Below, one piece after another: positions 26,124 to 35,398 of a stretch of 64,000 nucleotides of DNA. The notes under the pieces are model-generated. The model saw nothing but the letters and a program-made list of their open reading frames with translations, searched no databases and had not been told where the DNA came from. Origin of the DNA: Salinispira pacifica (lineage in GTDB: Bacteria > Spirochaetota > Spirochaetia > DSM-27196 > Salinispiraceae); assembly GCF_000507245.1 (NCBI RefSeq), contig NC_023035.1, positions 3,718,799 to 3,782,798 of the forward strand, read 5' to 3'. Numbering within the stretch: position 1 is the first letter of the stretch; each line of letters starts with the position of its first letter. Both the position numbers and the translations under genes were made by a program.

Positions 26124-26286
26124 ATCCAAGTCCTGTCTTTCGCCGTTTCCCGGGCGTGAGCAAGGCTTCACCCAATACGAAACGGCCTATTTTTCTTCAG
26201 TGTATCAGAGAGATCCGGTTTCAGGAATCCGCAGGAGGGATTTCTCCATCAATCCTTTATCGGGCCATTATCGAGCCTTTCTCGGG

Positions 26287-27564
26287 CTAAAAATCCCAGA
26301 CAATATTCCAGTCGCCGGGCATCTCCCGGAAAAACTCCTCCATGGCCGTTCTCCGGTTTAAATAGAAATTTTCCCATTCCTCAGCGGCTACCTGTGGGGA
26401 TTGTGCGGTGGGGTGTACCTCAAAACCGTCCCTGGGTTTTCCTCCGGCAGATTTCTCGCGGAAATGCTGAAGATGGGTGATGGGCAGGATCTCATGCTGA
26501 TGAAATTCCGGTCCGCCCTGAGACATCCGCACACTCAATCCCAGAATGGCCGAATCACCGGTATATGAGCGCTGACGATTCCATTCATCGGACTTCAGGT
26601 ACCAGGGTTGGGAGCTGATGAAGTTTCCCATGGAATGCATTATCAACCCGGATTTGGTTTCGTCATCGGGATACCATTCCAGGGGCTGGAGCACATGAGG
26701 GTGATGGGCCCAGAGAATATCAACCCCCGCCTCCATGAATGAGTGGAACAGTTCATACTTCCACTGGTCCGGATACAGGAGGTACTCGCTGCCGCCATGA
26801 TATCCGAGAATAAACAAATCATAATTGCTGCTTCTGCTGCGGATAAACTCTCTCAGCCGCTCATTTTCATCTTGCGAACTATAGGGCACAAAGTAGCTTT
26901 CCTCCACACCGGACCAGTGCTGATTCAATATTCCGGTAACCGACAGGAATCCGATACTCCAGCCCTTATACCGGATGGGAGTAATTTTGAATTCCCCGCT
27001 GAGAGACACATCAATCCCCGAAACATGAATTCCCCGCCTTCGGGATTTCAGAGCATAGTAATTCAGCAAATGCAGCTCGTTCCGGGTGCGGTAAATTCCC
27101 CGGCTGCCGTAATCATTTATATGATTATTCGCAAGGGAGAATACATCGAACCCTGCATCCACCGCCGCCTCCATGTATTCCCGATGCACGTTAAAACGGG
27201 GATAGCCTGCCATGGCTCTGCCCTGATCCATCACAAATTCCATATTTGCGAAACTCAGGTCATCATTCTGAATTACGTGAGAAATTCCCGAATATATACG
27301 TGAATAATCGTTCATCCGGAAATTCGGGGGATGTGCCATAATATCCCCCACAAAACTGAGCTTCAGATCGGGCACAGAATCTGTCCGATCCGCTGCAGCT
27401 TCTCCCCTTGTGTGCTCCGGGCCGCTCAGTTCCGGCAACGAGGGCGGGTCTCCGGAACGGCATGCCCCGGAAAGCATGCTCAGAGAGATTGCCAGGACGA
27501 TGAACAGAATGCGAAGTTCCGCATTTTTTTCAGCGGCTTTTGTGAATTTATCTTCAATCCTCAT
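26287..27564 (-). CDS. CapA-family lipoprotein (poly-gamma-glutamate-synthesis-like)
   Basis: A 425-residue lipoprotein with a lipobox LSGAC. The domain is CapA/PGA-cap, a metallophosphoesterase-like fold: LSFVGDIMAH, FANMEFV, DVFSLANNHINDYG, LGYHGGSEY and ILWAHHPHVLQPLEWY, each holding metal-binding residues (D, N-H, H, H-x-H). CapA anchors or modifies poly-gamma-glutamate capsules in bacilli; in other bacteria the function is not established. AGGAAATATA lies just before the ATG at 27564. The gap to thyX (26124-26286) holds no recognisable feature. Confidence 0.88.
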   Translation of the reverse strand: MRIEDKFTKAAEKNAELRILFIVLAISLSMLSGACRSGDPPSLPELSGPEHTRGEAAADRTDSVPDLKLSFVGDIMAHPPNFRMNDYSRIYSGISHVIQNDDLSFANMEFVMDQGRAMAGYPRFNVHREYMEAAVDAGFDVFSLANNHINDYGSRGIYRTRNELHLLNYYALKSRRRGIHVSGIDVSLSGEFKITPIRYKGWSIGFLSVTGILNQHWSGVEESYFVPYSSQDENERLREFIRSRSSNYDLFILGYHGGSEYLLYPDQWKYELFHSFMEAGVDILWAHHPHVLQPLEWYPDDETKSGLIMHSMGNFISSQPWYLKSDEWNRQRSYTGDSAILGLSVRMSQGGPEFHQHEILPITHLQHFREKSAGGKPRDGFEVHPTAQSPQVAAEEWENFYLNRRTAMEEFFREMPGDWNIVWDF

Positions 27565-27604
27565 TATATTTCCTGATACCGACAGATAATGCACAGGGGT
27601 AATT

Positions 27605-28810
27605 ATGAATATAATAGGCGATAAACTGCGAACTGTCTCCGGAATCTTTATTCTGATACTTATACTGGGGGGAATTCTGCTTCCCCAGCCGCTGCAGGCT
27701 CAGCCTGATCAGAATGACCTGGTGAGGGTCTATGGCGAGCAGCAGGATGATTACAGCATCCGCTTTTATGCCGACAACAATCTGATCATTCCCGCCTATG
27801 TTGTTGTGACATTTGAAAACCTTGTGAACCTCTCTCCGGATACCGAGATGCCCTTCTCGGTTCAACTGGAATCCGGCGCCGAGAAACAATACCTCTTCTC
27901 ATTGAACCCGGGTGACGGCGACAGGCTATCTTACCGTTTTTCATACACCTTTTCCCGGGGCAATCCCCAAAGCGTTTCGCCCGACGGGAGCTTTCTGTAC
28001 ACGTTCCCGTACACCCACGGCAGCAAGCACCGGATCACCCAGGGCTTTAACGGCCGGTTCACCCACATGGACGATAACCGCTACGCCGTTGATTTTGATC
28101 TGGAGGTCGGCACACCGGTGGTAGCAGCACGATCCGGCCTGGTGGTGGAAGTAAAGGAAGATTCCAATATCGGCGGCAGATCCGTGAACTACGGCCGCCA
28201 CGGCAATTACATCCTGATCATGCACGAAGACGGAACGTTCGGTAATTATGTACACCTGAAACAGAATGGAGCGCTCGTGGAAGTGGGACAGGAGGTTGAA
28301 CAGGGCGAACAGATCGGTCTCAGCGGCAACACCGGACGCTCCTCGGGCCCCCATCTTCATTTTGATGTGCGCATCCCTCTGGAAAACGGCCGGATGCAGT
28401 CCATTCCAATCCGGTTCCGTGGTCGGGACGGTGAACCGATCCAGCCCGAGGAAGGTGAGATCTATTATGCATATCAGCCCGAAGGCGGGGATTTCACAGA
28501 GATATTCGGCGCCGATTACACAAACAGCGACTTTGCCGAGTACAGCGGCACAGCCAGGGTGCAGGATAATCTGGACTTCAGGGTGGAACAGACTGATCTG
28601 ACCTACGTCATTTTCATCGGCAACGGATTTGACTACCCGGTGAATGCCGAGGTCGAGCTGCGGCTGGAAAATATGAACAGTACACGGCAGAGTCCGGTGA
28701 ATATCCGTCTCGGGGCGGGTGAGGAACGATTCCTTACCATTGTGCGCCCACGGGATGGCGTTTCCAGCTGGCGATACGGGTATGCGGTGAATTACCGCAG
28801 AATTGAATAG
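27605..28810 (+). CDS. Exported M23 (LytM-type) metallopeptidase
   Basis: A 401-residue protein with a signal peptide (cleavage after LQAQ, near residue 33). The N-terminal beta region (about 38-135) resembles domains that hold LytM proteins near the wall. The peptidase has the zinc ligands: His154 (FTHMDD) and Asp163 (YAVDFD), and HLHF (250-253), with the second catalytic His at YVHL (217). It should cleave peptidoglycan cross-links in the periplasm. A C-terminal beta-sandwich-like part follows (about 300-401). Divergent from the CapA gene, 40 bases apart. Confidence 0.9.
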   Translation: MNIIGDKLRTVSGIFILILILGGILLPQPLQAQPDQNDLVRVYGEQQDDYSIRFYADNNLIIPAYVVVTFENLVNLSPDTEMPFSVQLESGAEKQYLFSLNPGDGDRLSYRFSYTFSRGNPQSVSPDGSFLYTFPYTHGSKHRITQGFNGRFTHMDDNRYAVDFDLEVGTPVVAARSGLVVEVKEDSNIGGRSVNYGRHGNYILIMHEDGTFGNYVHLKQNGALVEVGQEVEQGEQIGLSGNTGRSSGPHLHFDVRIPLENGRMQSIPIRFRGRDGEPIQPEEGEIYYAYQPEGGDFTEIFGADYTNSDFAEYSGTARVQDNLDFRVEQTDLTYVIFIGNGFDYPVNAEVELRLENMNSTRQSPVNIRLGAGEERFLTIVRPRDGVSSWRYGYAVNYRRIE

Positions 28811-28911
28811 CCCTTTTCCCCGGCCGCCCAATCGCGCATCTCTCCCTCTCCCCCCGCCGCAGCCTCACCGGCTGACTTTCAAAGAACCCCGCTGATTCTA
28901 ATCCGGAATCC

Positions 28912-29790
28912 TCATGCGTTGTTCAGACTCCGGCCATAGCTGCGCAGATACTCACCGTACATCCGGGCATATTCATCTGTCCTGCCGTCCACGGGAAGTT
29001 CCAGCGTATTGCCATCGAGATCGATGAACCGTTTTACCGGTTGAACCGCAATGGAGGTCGAGGTCATAAGCAGAGGTCGGGGTCTGGCCAGAAAATCATC
29101 GTAGCTGAGCAGCCCCTCTTTCATCCCGATGCCGTGTTTCTCCAGGCTTTTCCTGAAATTCATACGGGTAACCCCTGAAAGAATTGAATCCTCAGGCGGG
29201 CTGTATAGGCCGTCCTCTTCCAGCCAGTACAGATTGGCCCGGCTTCCCTCCAGCATAAGATCCCGGCGGTCAATCAGCACACTGTCCCAGCAGCCCCATT
29301 CCCGTGCGTGTTCCAGGGCCCTGGTGGACAGAAGCATGCTCAGAGACTTGGCCCGGGGGAAATGCCGTTCGCCCCTGTATGCGGCAAGGTCCACTCCTAT
29401 TGGTTCGGGGAAATCCGGATCCTGATTTCCTTTCAGGGGGGGTATCTCAACAGGATACATGTACAGATCGCACCCGCGGCTGTTTTTCAACAACAGAACC
29501 TTAATATTGCTGCTCACAAGGCGGTTTTCCCGAATCAGCAGCTGAAGATGCCTGCGTATTTCGCTTTCTTCCGGAAGTCCGGTAATTCCGATGATTTCAG
29601 CGGATTGATGAAGTCGATGGATGTGCTCGGAAAGGAAATAGAGTCTGGCGTGTCGGAACCGAAGAGTTTCATAGACTCCAATACCGTTTGCATAATAGCT
29701 GTCATTCAGAAAAATCTGGGGTTCATCCAGCGGCCTGACGGTGCCGTTCACCACTGCATATTTTATTTCCTGTCCGCCGGAAGAACTCAT
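28912..29790 (-). CDS. Class IV PLP aminotransferase (BCAT/ADC-lyase-like)
   Basis: A 292-residue PLP enzyme of fold type IV. Family marks: GIGVYETLRFRHARLYFLSEH, the catalytic Lys in AKSLSML, RRDLMLEGSRANLYW (E-G-S-R-A-N, phosphate site), and SPPEDSILSGVTR. It may be a branched-chain or D-amino acid aminotransferase or an aminodeoxychorismate lyase; these cannot be separated here. The ATG at 29790 has GAGAGG at a good distance. The 100 bases to the M23 gene hold nothing recognisable. Confidence 0.87.
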   Translation of the reverse strand: MSSSGGQEIKYAVVNGTVRPLDEPQIFLNDSYYANGIGVYETLRFRHARLYFLSEHIHRLHQSAEIIGITGLPEESEIRRHLQLLIRENRLVSSNIKVLLLKNSRGCDLYMYPVEIPPLKGNQDPDFPEPIGVDLAAYRGERHFPRAKSLSMLLSTRALEHAREWGCWDSVLIDRRDLMLEGSRANLYWLEEDGLYSPPEDSILSGVTRMNFRKSLEKHGIGMKEGLLSYDDFLARPRPLLMTSTSIAVQPVKRFIDLDGNTLELPVDGRTDEYARMYGEYLRSYGRSLNNA

Positions 29791-29888
29791 GGTTGCCACC
29801 TCTCAAATAGGGTATGTTTTATATTGATACTGATTGATGTATTGTCTATGGGAAAACATATGCATGCTTCAGGGAGGAATCAACCGCT

Positions 29889-32800
29889 ATGTCCGCTACC
29901 GTGAAGTTTCTACGCCGCAGATCCGTTTCAAAACTGATAATCATACCCATGCTGGTCTTTCTGGCCCACAGCCATCCATTTCTCCATTCTCAGGATCAAC
30001 CTGAAAAATCCATCGTAATTCACATGCAGAAACCCGTGCTGTTTCCCCAGTCTGAAAACCAGCAAAGAATGCTTGAAGAACTGCTGTCCGATCTGCCCCG
30101 GGCTCTTGCCGCCGAATATGAATTGGATTCCGGCTTTTCTTCCGGCGGTGCAGGCGGGTCCGGCGGGTCCGCCCTGTACATTGAAACTCCCGGGGACGAT
30201 ACCAATATCACCGGCCGTGAATACCGTATGACCATCCGGAGAATTATCTCCGACGGCACATCAATCATTACCATGGAGCTTCTGGGCGTCGACGAATCCG
30301 CCGGCTCCGGCAATGCCCCCGCCCCCTTCACCCTGTTCCGGAATATTGAGGACCTGGATCTGAGGATGCTCTCCCAGATGCTCATGTACCAGCTGTTTCA
30401 ATACGAGTCCCCCCATGCCGTGCTGTATCAGACAAATGAAAACCCACCGCCTCTGGTGCTTGATTACTGGAGCACCGAGTATATTTCATTCCGGGACATT
30501 GAAAGCAGTCTTACCCTGCTTCCGTTCTCGGTTGAAACCCGATCCTCAGGGGCAAGCATTATCGCCGCAGGCAGCCTCGCCCTTGAATTCGATCAGGAAT
30601 TCCGGCTGAAACGTGTTATCGGGAAGGATTTCGTAAGACAGGGAAGATATTCTGATTTTTATGATATCGAGTTGAGTGCCTCGGAAATACTCTATTCCCG
30701 TCCCGCCGCCGGCTCCTACATCAACCGTTTTCATCCGATGACCGGAACTGCCGGACGGATATACACCCCCGTGCAGATCCCCTTGAGTTTTGAGGTTCTC
30801 AACGAAGGAGAACTGGTCGTTTCAGACAGTGCAAACCCGGATGTATTCAGGGTCAGTGAGGGCGAGAGCCGGCGTACAGCGTTTCATACCAACAGTTATA
30901 CCGCCCCTTCAGTGCTCACGGTATCCATGGACGGCAGCCTCTGGGCATACGATATAATCAGCGGCATAATCAGCATCTTCAGTCCTTCCGGTAATTTTAT
31001 TTCAAGCCGCATCCCTCTGCTGCCTCCTGACCAGAGGGGCCGGGTGAAATCCCTTGAAAGCCTGAACGACGGATCATATCTGATTCTGACCGACAGTCAT
31101 CTCTATCGCTTCGGAAGCAACGGAATCCCTGTCTGGAGCATGGAAGGAATTCCCGGTGTGGAAAACTCGAATTTTATGTATGCCCTCGACATGGCATATA
31201 ATCATCCAAGAGGAGAAATCATCATTCCTCTGAGCAGCACTTCAATGGTTCTCCGTCTTCTGGATCAGGCGGATAATCCCCGCCTTGACTCAGAACCCAC
31301 AGTCAGTACCGAACCCGACCGCCGCCGTGAACTTGCAGACCTTCAGGCCGAGCGTTTTGCCCGCCCCGGCGACGTTCGTCTCCTCCGGGCAATTGCAGAG
31401 ATCCATCTGGAAAATTCCGCACGAATGCCGGCGGAGTTTTATCTCCGAAGAGCATTGGAACTATCACCGGACAACATCGATCTCCAGACCCGCCTTGCCC
31501 GCCTCAAGGGGGAAATCCTCACTGAACAGACCCTTCTTCTTGCAGAAGAAACCCGTCAGCTTCTCATTAACCGGGGACCGGAGACTGCCCGTCCCAACTA
31601 TCAGCGAACCATTGCCGCCTTCGAAGAACTTTTGTATATGAATCCCCGGGACGGGGAAATTGCCGAAGAAAAGCGCTCCCTTGAGCAGGAATTCCGCAGC
31701 TACACAGATTCAGCCGAAATCCCCCCTGGGCCTATAGAGTTCCGCAATCCGGTGTTTCCCGCCATATTTCCGTCACTCACCGGGTATTATGCAGTCCGGG
31801 GCTGGGGAAGCATGGAGTTGTACAATCCTTCACCGGCTGAGCTCAGCGGCATAGTGATATCTCTGCATATGCCCGAATACCTCAGCTTTCCATTGGAACT
31901 CCGTCTTGTTGAGCCGTTGCAGCCCGGGGAATCCCGGGAAATCCGGTTTCTTCCGGTGTTTACATCCACCCTTATGGAGTTGCGGGAGGCCGTGGCAATC
32001 CAGTTGAGTGTTCAGGCAGAATACAATCTTGGGGGTGAGCGGCGAAGACGGACTGCAGGATATGCCGCAGATATTCTGGGGAGCAGATCCCTGGTTTGGG
32101 ATGACAGCGCAAAACTGGCCTCCTTTATCCAGCCATCGGAGCCCAATGTTGAGGAGTTCGCTTTCACACTCCTTAAGGAAAGCAGCCATGGGCCCGGACT
32201 CAGCAGCCTGGAGAGCTCGTTCAACTCCATAACTCTCCGGGCCTGGCGGATTCTGGAAGGACTGGGGCGATATGGTATTGAATATGTGGAAGACCCTGTA
32301 AACCCCATCTCAGGAATTCTGGGTGATTCCGATATTGTTGATACTGTGCGGTATCCGGGAACCACACTTCTGTATAAATCCGGTGACTGTGACGACAGCA
32401 GCGCATTATGTGCATCGCTGCTGGAAAGCGCAGGAGTGGAAACAGCAATAATGACCGTTCCCGGCCATGTTTTTATTGCCTTCAATAGCGGAGAGCCGGG
32501 GGTAAACCGATGGCTTTTTGAGATGGCCGGTCTGAAAGCCATTGAACACAATAACAGCCTGTGGATTCCCGTGGAAACAACCATGCTCAACCGGGGCTTC
32601 CTCCCGGCATGGAAGGCCGGGGGTGACCATCTTACCCGTTACGGCTATCCCGACGGCAACAGGGCCTCTCACAGCGCAGAACCAATTACGGAATTCATTC
32701 CGCTATCCCGAGCCCGTGCATTGTATCCTCCTGCAGCAGTCTCCGGACAAAGCTACGGGATTCTCGGCCCGGGAAGCGATTCCCTTATTCAGGCGCTGAA

Positions 32801-33272
32801 CAACTCCCGGTCATTTTTCGCCCGTACGCATATTGACTCTGTGATTGAATCGGGATTATCCCGGCTTTCCTCCTTCACCGGCCGCAGATTGCTTCGGGAA
32901 AAAACCGTCCTGGGAGGATTTATTGCCCGTTTCGGAGAGCTGGAAGAAGCGGAACGCATGCTTGAACCCTTGGTTTCCCAGGGGGGAGGCAGTCGGACTG
33001 CCGCGAGCTATCTGATAAACGCCTATATCAGCCATGGAGAGTTCAACAGGGCGGAAACCCTGCTGAATGAACTCGCATCCCGGGCAGATCAAACGGAAGA
33101 TCAGTTTTTCACCCGGGTGATGGAAATTCTCAATTCATCAGATCCTGAATCCGGACAACCCGGGGCCGGACGGAGGGCGGCGGAAGGGTTGGGAAGCAGC
33201 CGGGGAAGCAGAACGTCCCGAAAGGAAAGTGTTACCCTTGTGTGGCCTTCGGAGGACGGCGGCGGACGTTAA
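29889..33272 (+). CDS. Large exported protein with beta-propeller-like, TPR and transglutaminase-like regions
   Basis: A 1127-residue protein with a signal peptide (cleavage near residue 34). From about 270 to 450 come repeats with Ser/Leu-rich beta strands that resemble NHL/propeller blades. About 480-640 is a TPR-like region (PAEFYLRRALELSPDNIDLQ). A papain-like transglutaminase core is seen at about 829-900: GDCDDSSALCASLLESAG with Cys near 833, VPGHVFIAF with His near 860, and WIPVETT with Glu in the usual Asp place. More TPR-like helices follow. Proteins of this form are seen in spirochaetes but have no assigned function. GGGAGG precedes the start. Its 3' end overlaps ppk1 by 41 bases. 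Confidence 0.75.
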   Translation: MSATVKFLRRRSVSKLIIIPMLVFLAHSHPFLHSQDQPEKSIVIHMQKPVLFPQSENQQRMLEELLSDLPRALAAEYELDSGFSSGGAGGSGGSALYIETPGDDTNITGREYRMTIRRIISDGTSIITMELLGVDESAGSGNAPAPFTLFRNIEDLDLRMLSQMLMYQLFQYESPHAVLYQTNENPPPLVLDYWSTEYISFRDIESSLTLLPFSVETRSSGASIIAAGSLALEFDQEFRLKRVIGKDFVRQGRYSDFYDIELSASEILYSRPAAGSYINRFHPMTGTAGRIYTPVQIPLSFEVLNEGELVVSDSANPDVFRVSEGESRRTAFHTNSYTAPSVLTVSMDGSLWAYDIISGIISIFSPSGNFISSRIPLLPPDQRGRVKSLESLNDGSYLILTDSHLYRFGSNGIPVWSMEGIPGVENSNFMYALDMAYNHPRGEIIIPLSSTSMVLRLLDQADNPRLDSEPTVSTEPDRRRELADLQAERFARPGDVRLLRAIAEIHLENSARMPAEFYLRRALELSPDNIDLQTRLARLKGEILTEQTLLLAEETRQLLINRGPETARPNYQRTIAAFEELLYMNPRDGEIAEEKRSLEQEFRSYTDSAEIPPGPIEFRNPVFPAIFPSLTGYYAVRGWGSMELYNPSPAELSGIVISLHMPEYLSFPLELRLVEPLQPGESREIRFLPVFTSTLMELREAVAIQLSVQAEYNLGGERRRRTAGYAADILGSRSLVWDDSAKLASFIQPSEPNVEEFAFTLLKESSHGPGLSSLESSFNSITLRAWRILEGLGRYGIEYVEDPVNPISGILGDSDIVDTVRYPGTTLLYKSGDCDDSSALCASLLESAGVETAIMTVPGHVFIAFNSGEPGVNRWLFEMAGLKAIEHNNSLWIPVETTMLNRGFLPAWKAGGDHLTRYGYPDGNRASHSAEPITEFIPLSRARALYPPAAVSGQSYGILGPGSDSLIQALNNSRSFFARTHIDSVIESGLSRLSSFTGRRLLREKTVLGGFIARFGELEEAERMLEPLVSQGGGSRTAASYLINAYISHGEFNRAETLLNELASRADQTEDQFFTRVMEILNSSDPESGQPGAGRRAAEGLGSSRGSRTSRKESVTLVWPSEDGGGR

Positions 33273-35355
33273 AAACCCGGGTGTTCTGGGTGCCGTCGCC
33301 ATGATCCCCGTCCCTGGCTTTCTGGTACATCCGCCACTGGGCGTGAACTCGTTTTTTCGGATCCTCGGCTGAAACCCGCCGATACGATCCATCCTTTTGC
33401 AATTCATATGCCTGGGAATTATCGTTCATGTATACCTCAAGCATCTCCTGGATGGATTTTGCGCAGCGGGGATCCTCCACGGGGGTGAGCAGTTCAACCC
33501 GCCGATCCAGATTTCTTCCCATCCAGTCTGCGCTGGAGATGTACACCTCGGGGCTTCCTCCATTCAGGAAATATATCGCCCGGGGATGTTCAAGGTACCG
33601 GTCGATAACGGAGACAACCCGGATATTTTCACTCAAGCCCTTCACTCCCGGTTTCAGCATGCAGATTCCCCGAATATTCATATCGATCCTGACACCCGCT
33701 TGGGAAGCCTGATACAGGGCCTCAATAATCACCGGGTCCGAGAGGGAGTTGATTTTCACCATAATATGACCGGGATTTTCCCGGCTGTGTTTATCCTGCT
33801 CCCGTTCTATGAGCTGAAGGATCTTGTTCTTCAGATTATGGGGAGCCATGGAGAGTTTGCTCAAAGCGGGAACCGCAGAGTAGCCGGTTATTGCATTGAA
33901 AAAAAGCCCCGCCTCATAGCACAGATCTTCCCTGGCGGTTATCAGGCCGATGTCCGTGTAGAGCCTGGCGGTTTTATCGTTGTAATTTCCGGTACCCAGA
34001 TGCAGATAGCGTGAAATACCCCGCTCCTCTCTCCGTATGATCAGCATGGCTTTGGCATGTACCTTCAGCTCGGCTATTCCGTAAACAACAATTACCCCGG
34101 ATCGCTCCAGCCGCTCGGCCCATTCGATGTTGCGTTTCTCGTCAAACCTGGCCTTCAGCTCCACCAGCACGGTTACCTGTTTTCCGTTTTGTGCCGCAGC
34201 TTCCAGAGCCCGGACAATGGGGCTGTTTTTGCTTGTCCGGTAAAGGGTCATTTTGATAGCCAGTACGCCTTCATCCTGTGATGCAGCCTCCAGCATCCGC
34301 ATCACCGGGCCGAAACTTTCGAAGGGGTGCAGAAGCAGCCGGTCACGGGTCTTAATCCAGTCCCAGATGCTCAAATCCTCCGCATCCGGCAGAATGTCCA
34401 CGGGCTTCCAGGGTTCATCCCTGAGAGAGTCGAAGCCGTGCACGAATACCAGGTCCATAAAATCACCCAGCTCCAGGGGATTGGGGGTTATAAATACCTC
34501 ATCTTCAGTAAGATTCAGACTTTCCCGCAGCAGATTTTTAATCTTTGCGCTCGTATTGCTGCAGTTTAACCGTACTGCTTCGGAACTCAGGCGCTCACTA
34601 AGCACCTGCTCCATGGCTTCTACAAAATCCTCATCTCTGCTTTCATCCACCGCAAAATCCGCATCCCGGGTAATGCGGAACATAGCGTGTTCTTTCACCT
34701 CATATCCGGGGAAAATACTGGAGGCAAACATCACCACAAGGTTTTCAAGCAATGTGAAGTAAAAGCTGCCTTCTTTTGAGGGCAATCTGATAATCCGCTC
34801 CGCTGAGCTGGGAAGCTGTACGACTGCCAGATGCTCTTCACTTTCTCCTTCCCTGCACAGCACAAAACCGGCATGGAGCCGCATATTTCCCGACTTAACC
34901 ATCGGCTCCCGGCCATTTACTCGTACCGGAGTGAGAAGGGGGAAATAGTCATTGAGAAACTTCTTTTTTAAAGATGACTTCTGTTCAGCATTCAGATCCG
35001 GAATATCAAGATACTGAAAACCCTTGGATTTCAACTCCGGGAGTATTTCCTCAAGGAGCACACGGTACTGCTGCTGAAGCATTTCCCGGTATTCCCGGTA
35101 AATCGCCTTCAGCTGTTCTTCAGGACTCATTCTGCTTGGACAATTGGTGTAATTTCCCTGCAGATATTGAGTCTTCAATGAGGCCACCCTGACCATAAAA
35201 AACTCATCGAAGTTGCTGCTCACAATAGAAAGAAATTTCAAACGCTCCAGAAGCGGCTTGTCGCTGCGCACTCCCTCATATAAAACCCGACGGTTGAATT
35301 CTATCCAGCTGAGCTCCCGGTTGAAATATCGTATATCGTTACTTTTTTGCTTCAT
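33232..35355 (-). CDS. ppk1: Polyphosphate kinase 1
   Basis: A 707-residue PPK1, which makes and uses inorganic polyphosphate with ATP. The four-domain form is recognised by YFNRELSWIEFNRRVL at the N terminus, SNFDEFFMVRV, HPFESFGPV, the phosphorylated-His region around DEKRNIEWAERLE and VHAKAMLIIRRE, and YLHLGTGNYNDKTARLYTDIGL. The start 35355 has CAAGGAATG upstream; a longer start at 35376 is possible. It follows ppx by 43 bases and the ROK gene before it, making a rok-ppx-ppk1 operon. Confidence 0.94.
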   Translation of the reverse strand: MKQKSNDIRYFNRELSWIEFNRRVLYEGVRSDKPLLERLKFLSIVSSNFDEFFMVRVASLKTQYLQGNYTNCPSRMSPEEQLKAIYREYREMLQQQYRVLLEEILPELKSKGFQYLDIPDLNAEQKSSLKKKFLNDYFPLLTPVRVNGREPMVKSGNMRLHAGFVLCREGESEEHLAVVQLPSSAERIIRLPSKEGSFYFTLLENLVVMFASSIFPGYEVKEHAMFRITRDADFAVDESRDEDFVEAMEQVLSERLSSEAVRLNCSNTSAKIKNLLRESLNLTEDEVFITPNPLELGDFMDLVFVHGFDSLRDEPWKPVDILPDAEDLSIWDWIKTRDRLLLHPFESFGPVMRMLEAASQDEGVLAIKMTLYRTSKNSPIVRALEAAAQNGKQVTVLVELKARFDEKRNIEWAERLERSGVIVVYGIAELKVHAKAMLIIRREERGISRYLHLGTGNYNDKTARLYTDIGLITAREDLCYEAGLFFNAITGYSAVPALSKLSMAPHNLKNKILQLIEREQDKHSRENPGHIMVKINSLSDPVIIEALYQASQAGVRIDMNIRGICMLKPGVKGLSENIRVVSVIDRYLEHPRAIYFLNGGSPEVYISSADWMGRNLDRRVELLTPVEDPRCAKSIQEMLEVYMNDNSQAYELQKDGSYRRVSAEDPKKRVHAQWRMYQKARDGDHGDGTQNTRVFNVRRRPPKATQG

Positions 35356-35398
35356 ATTGCATTCCTTGGCAATCATCTTTTCGGAAAAATCAGGTTAA

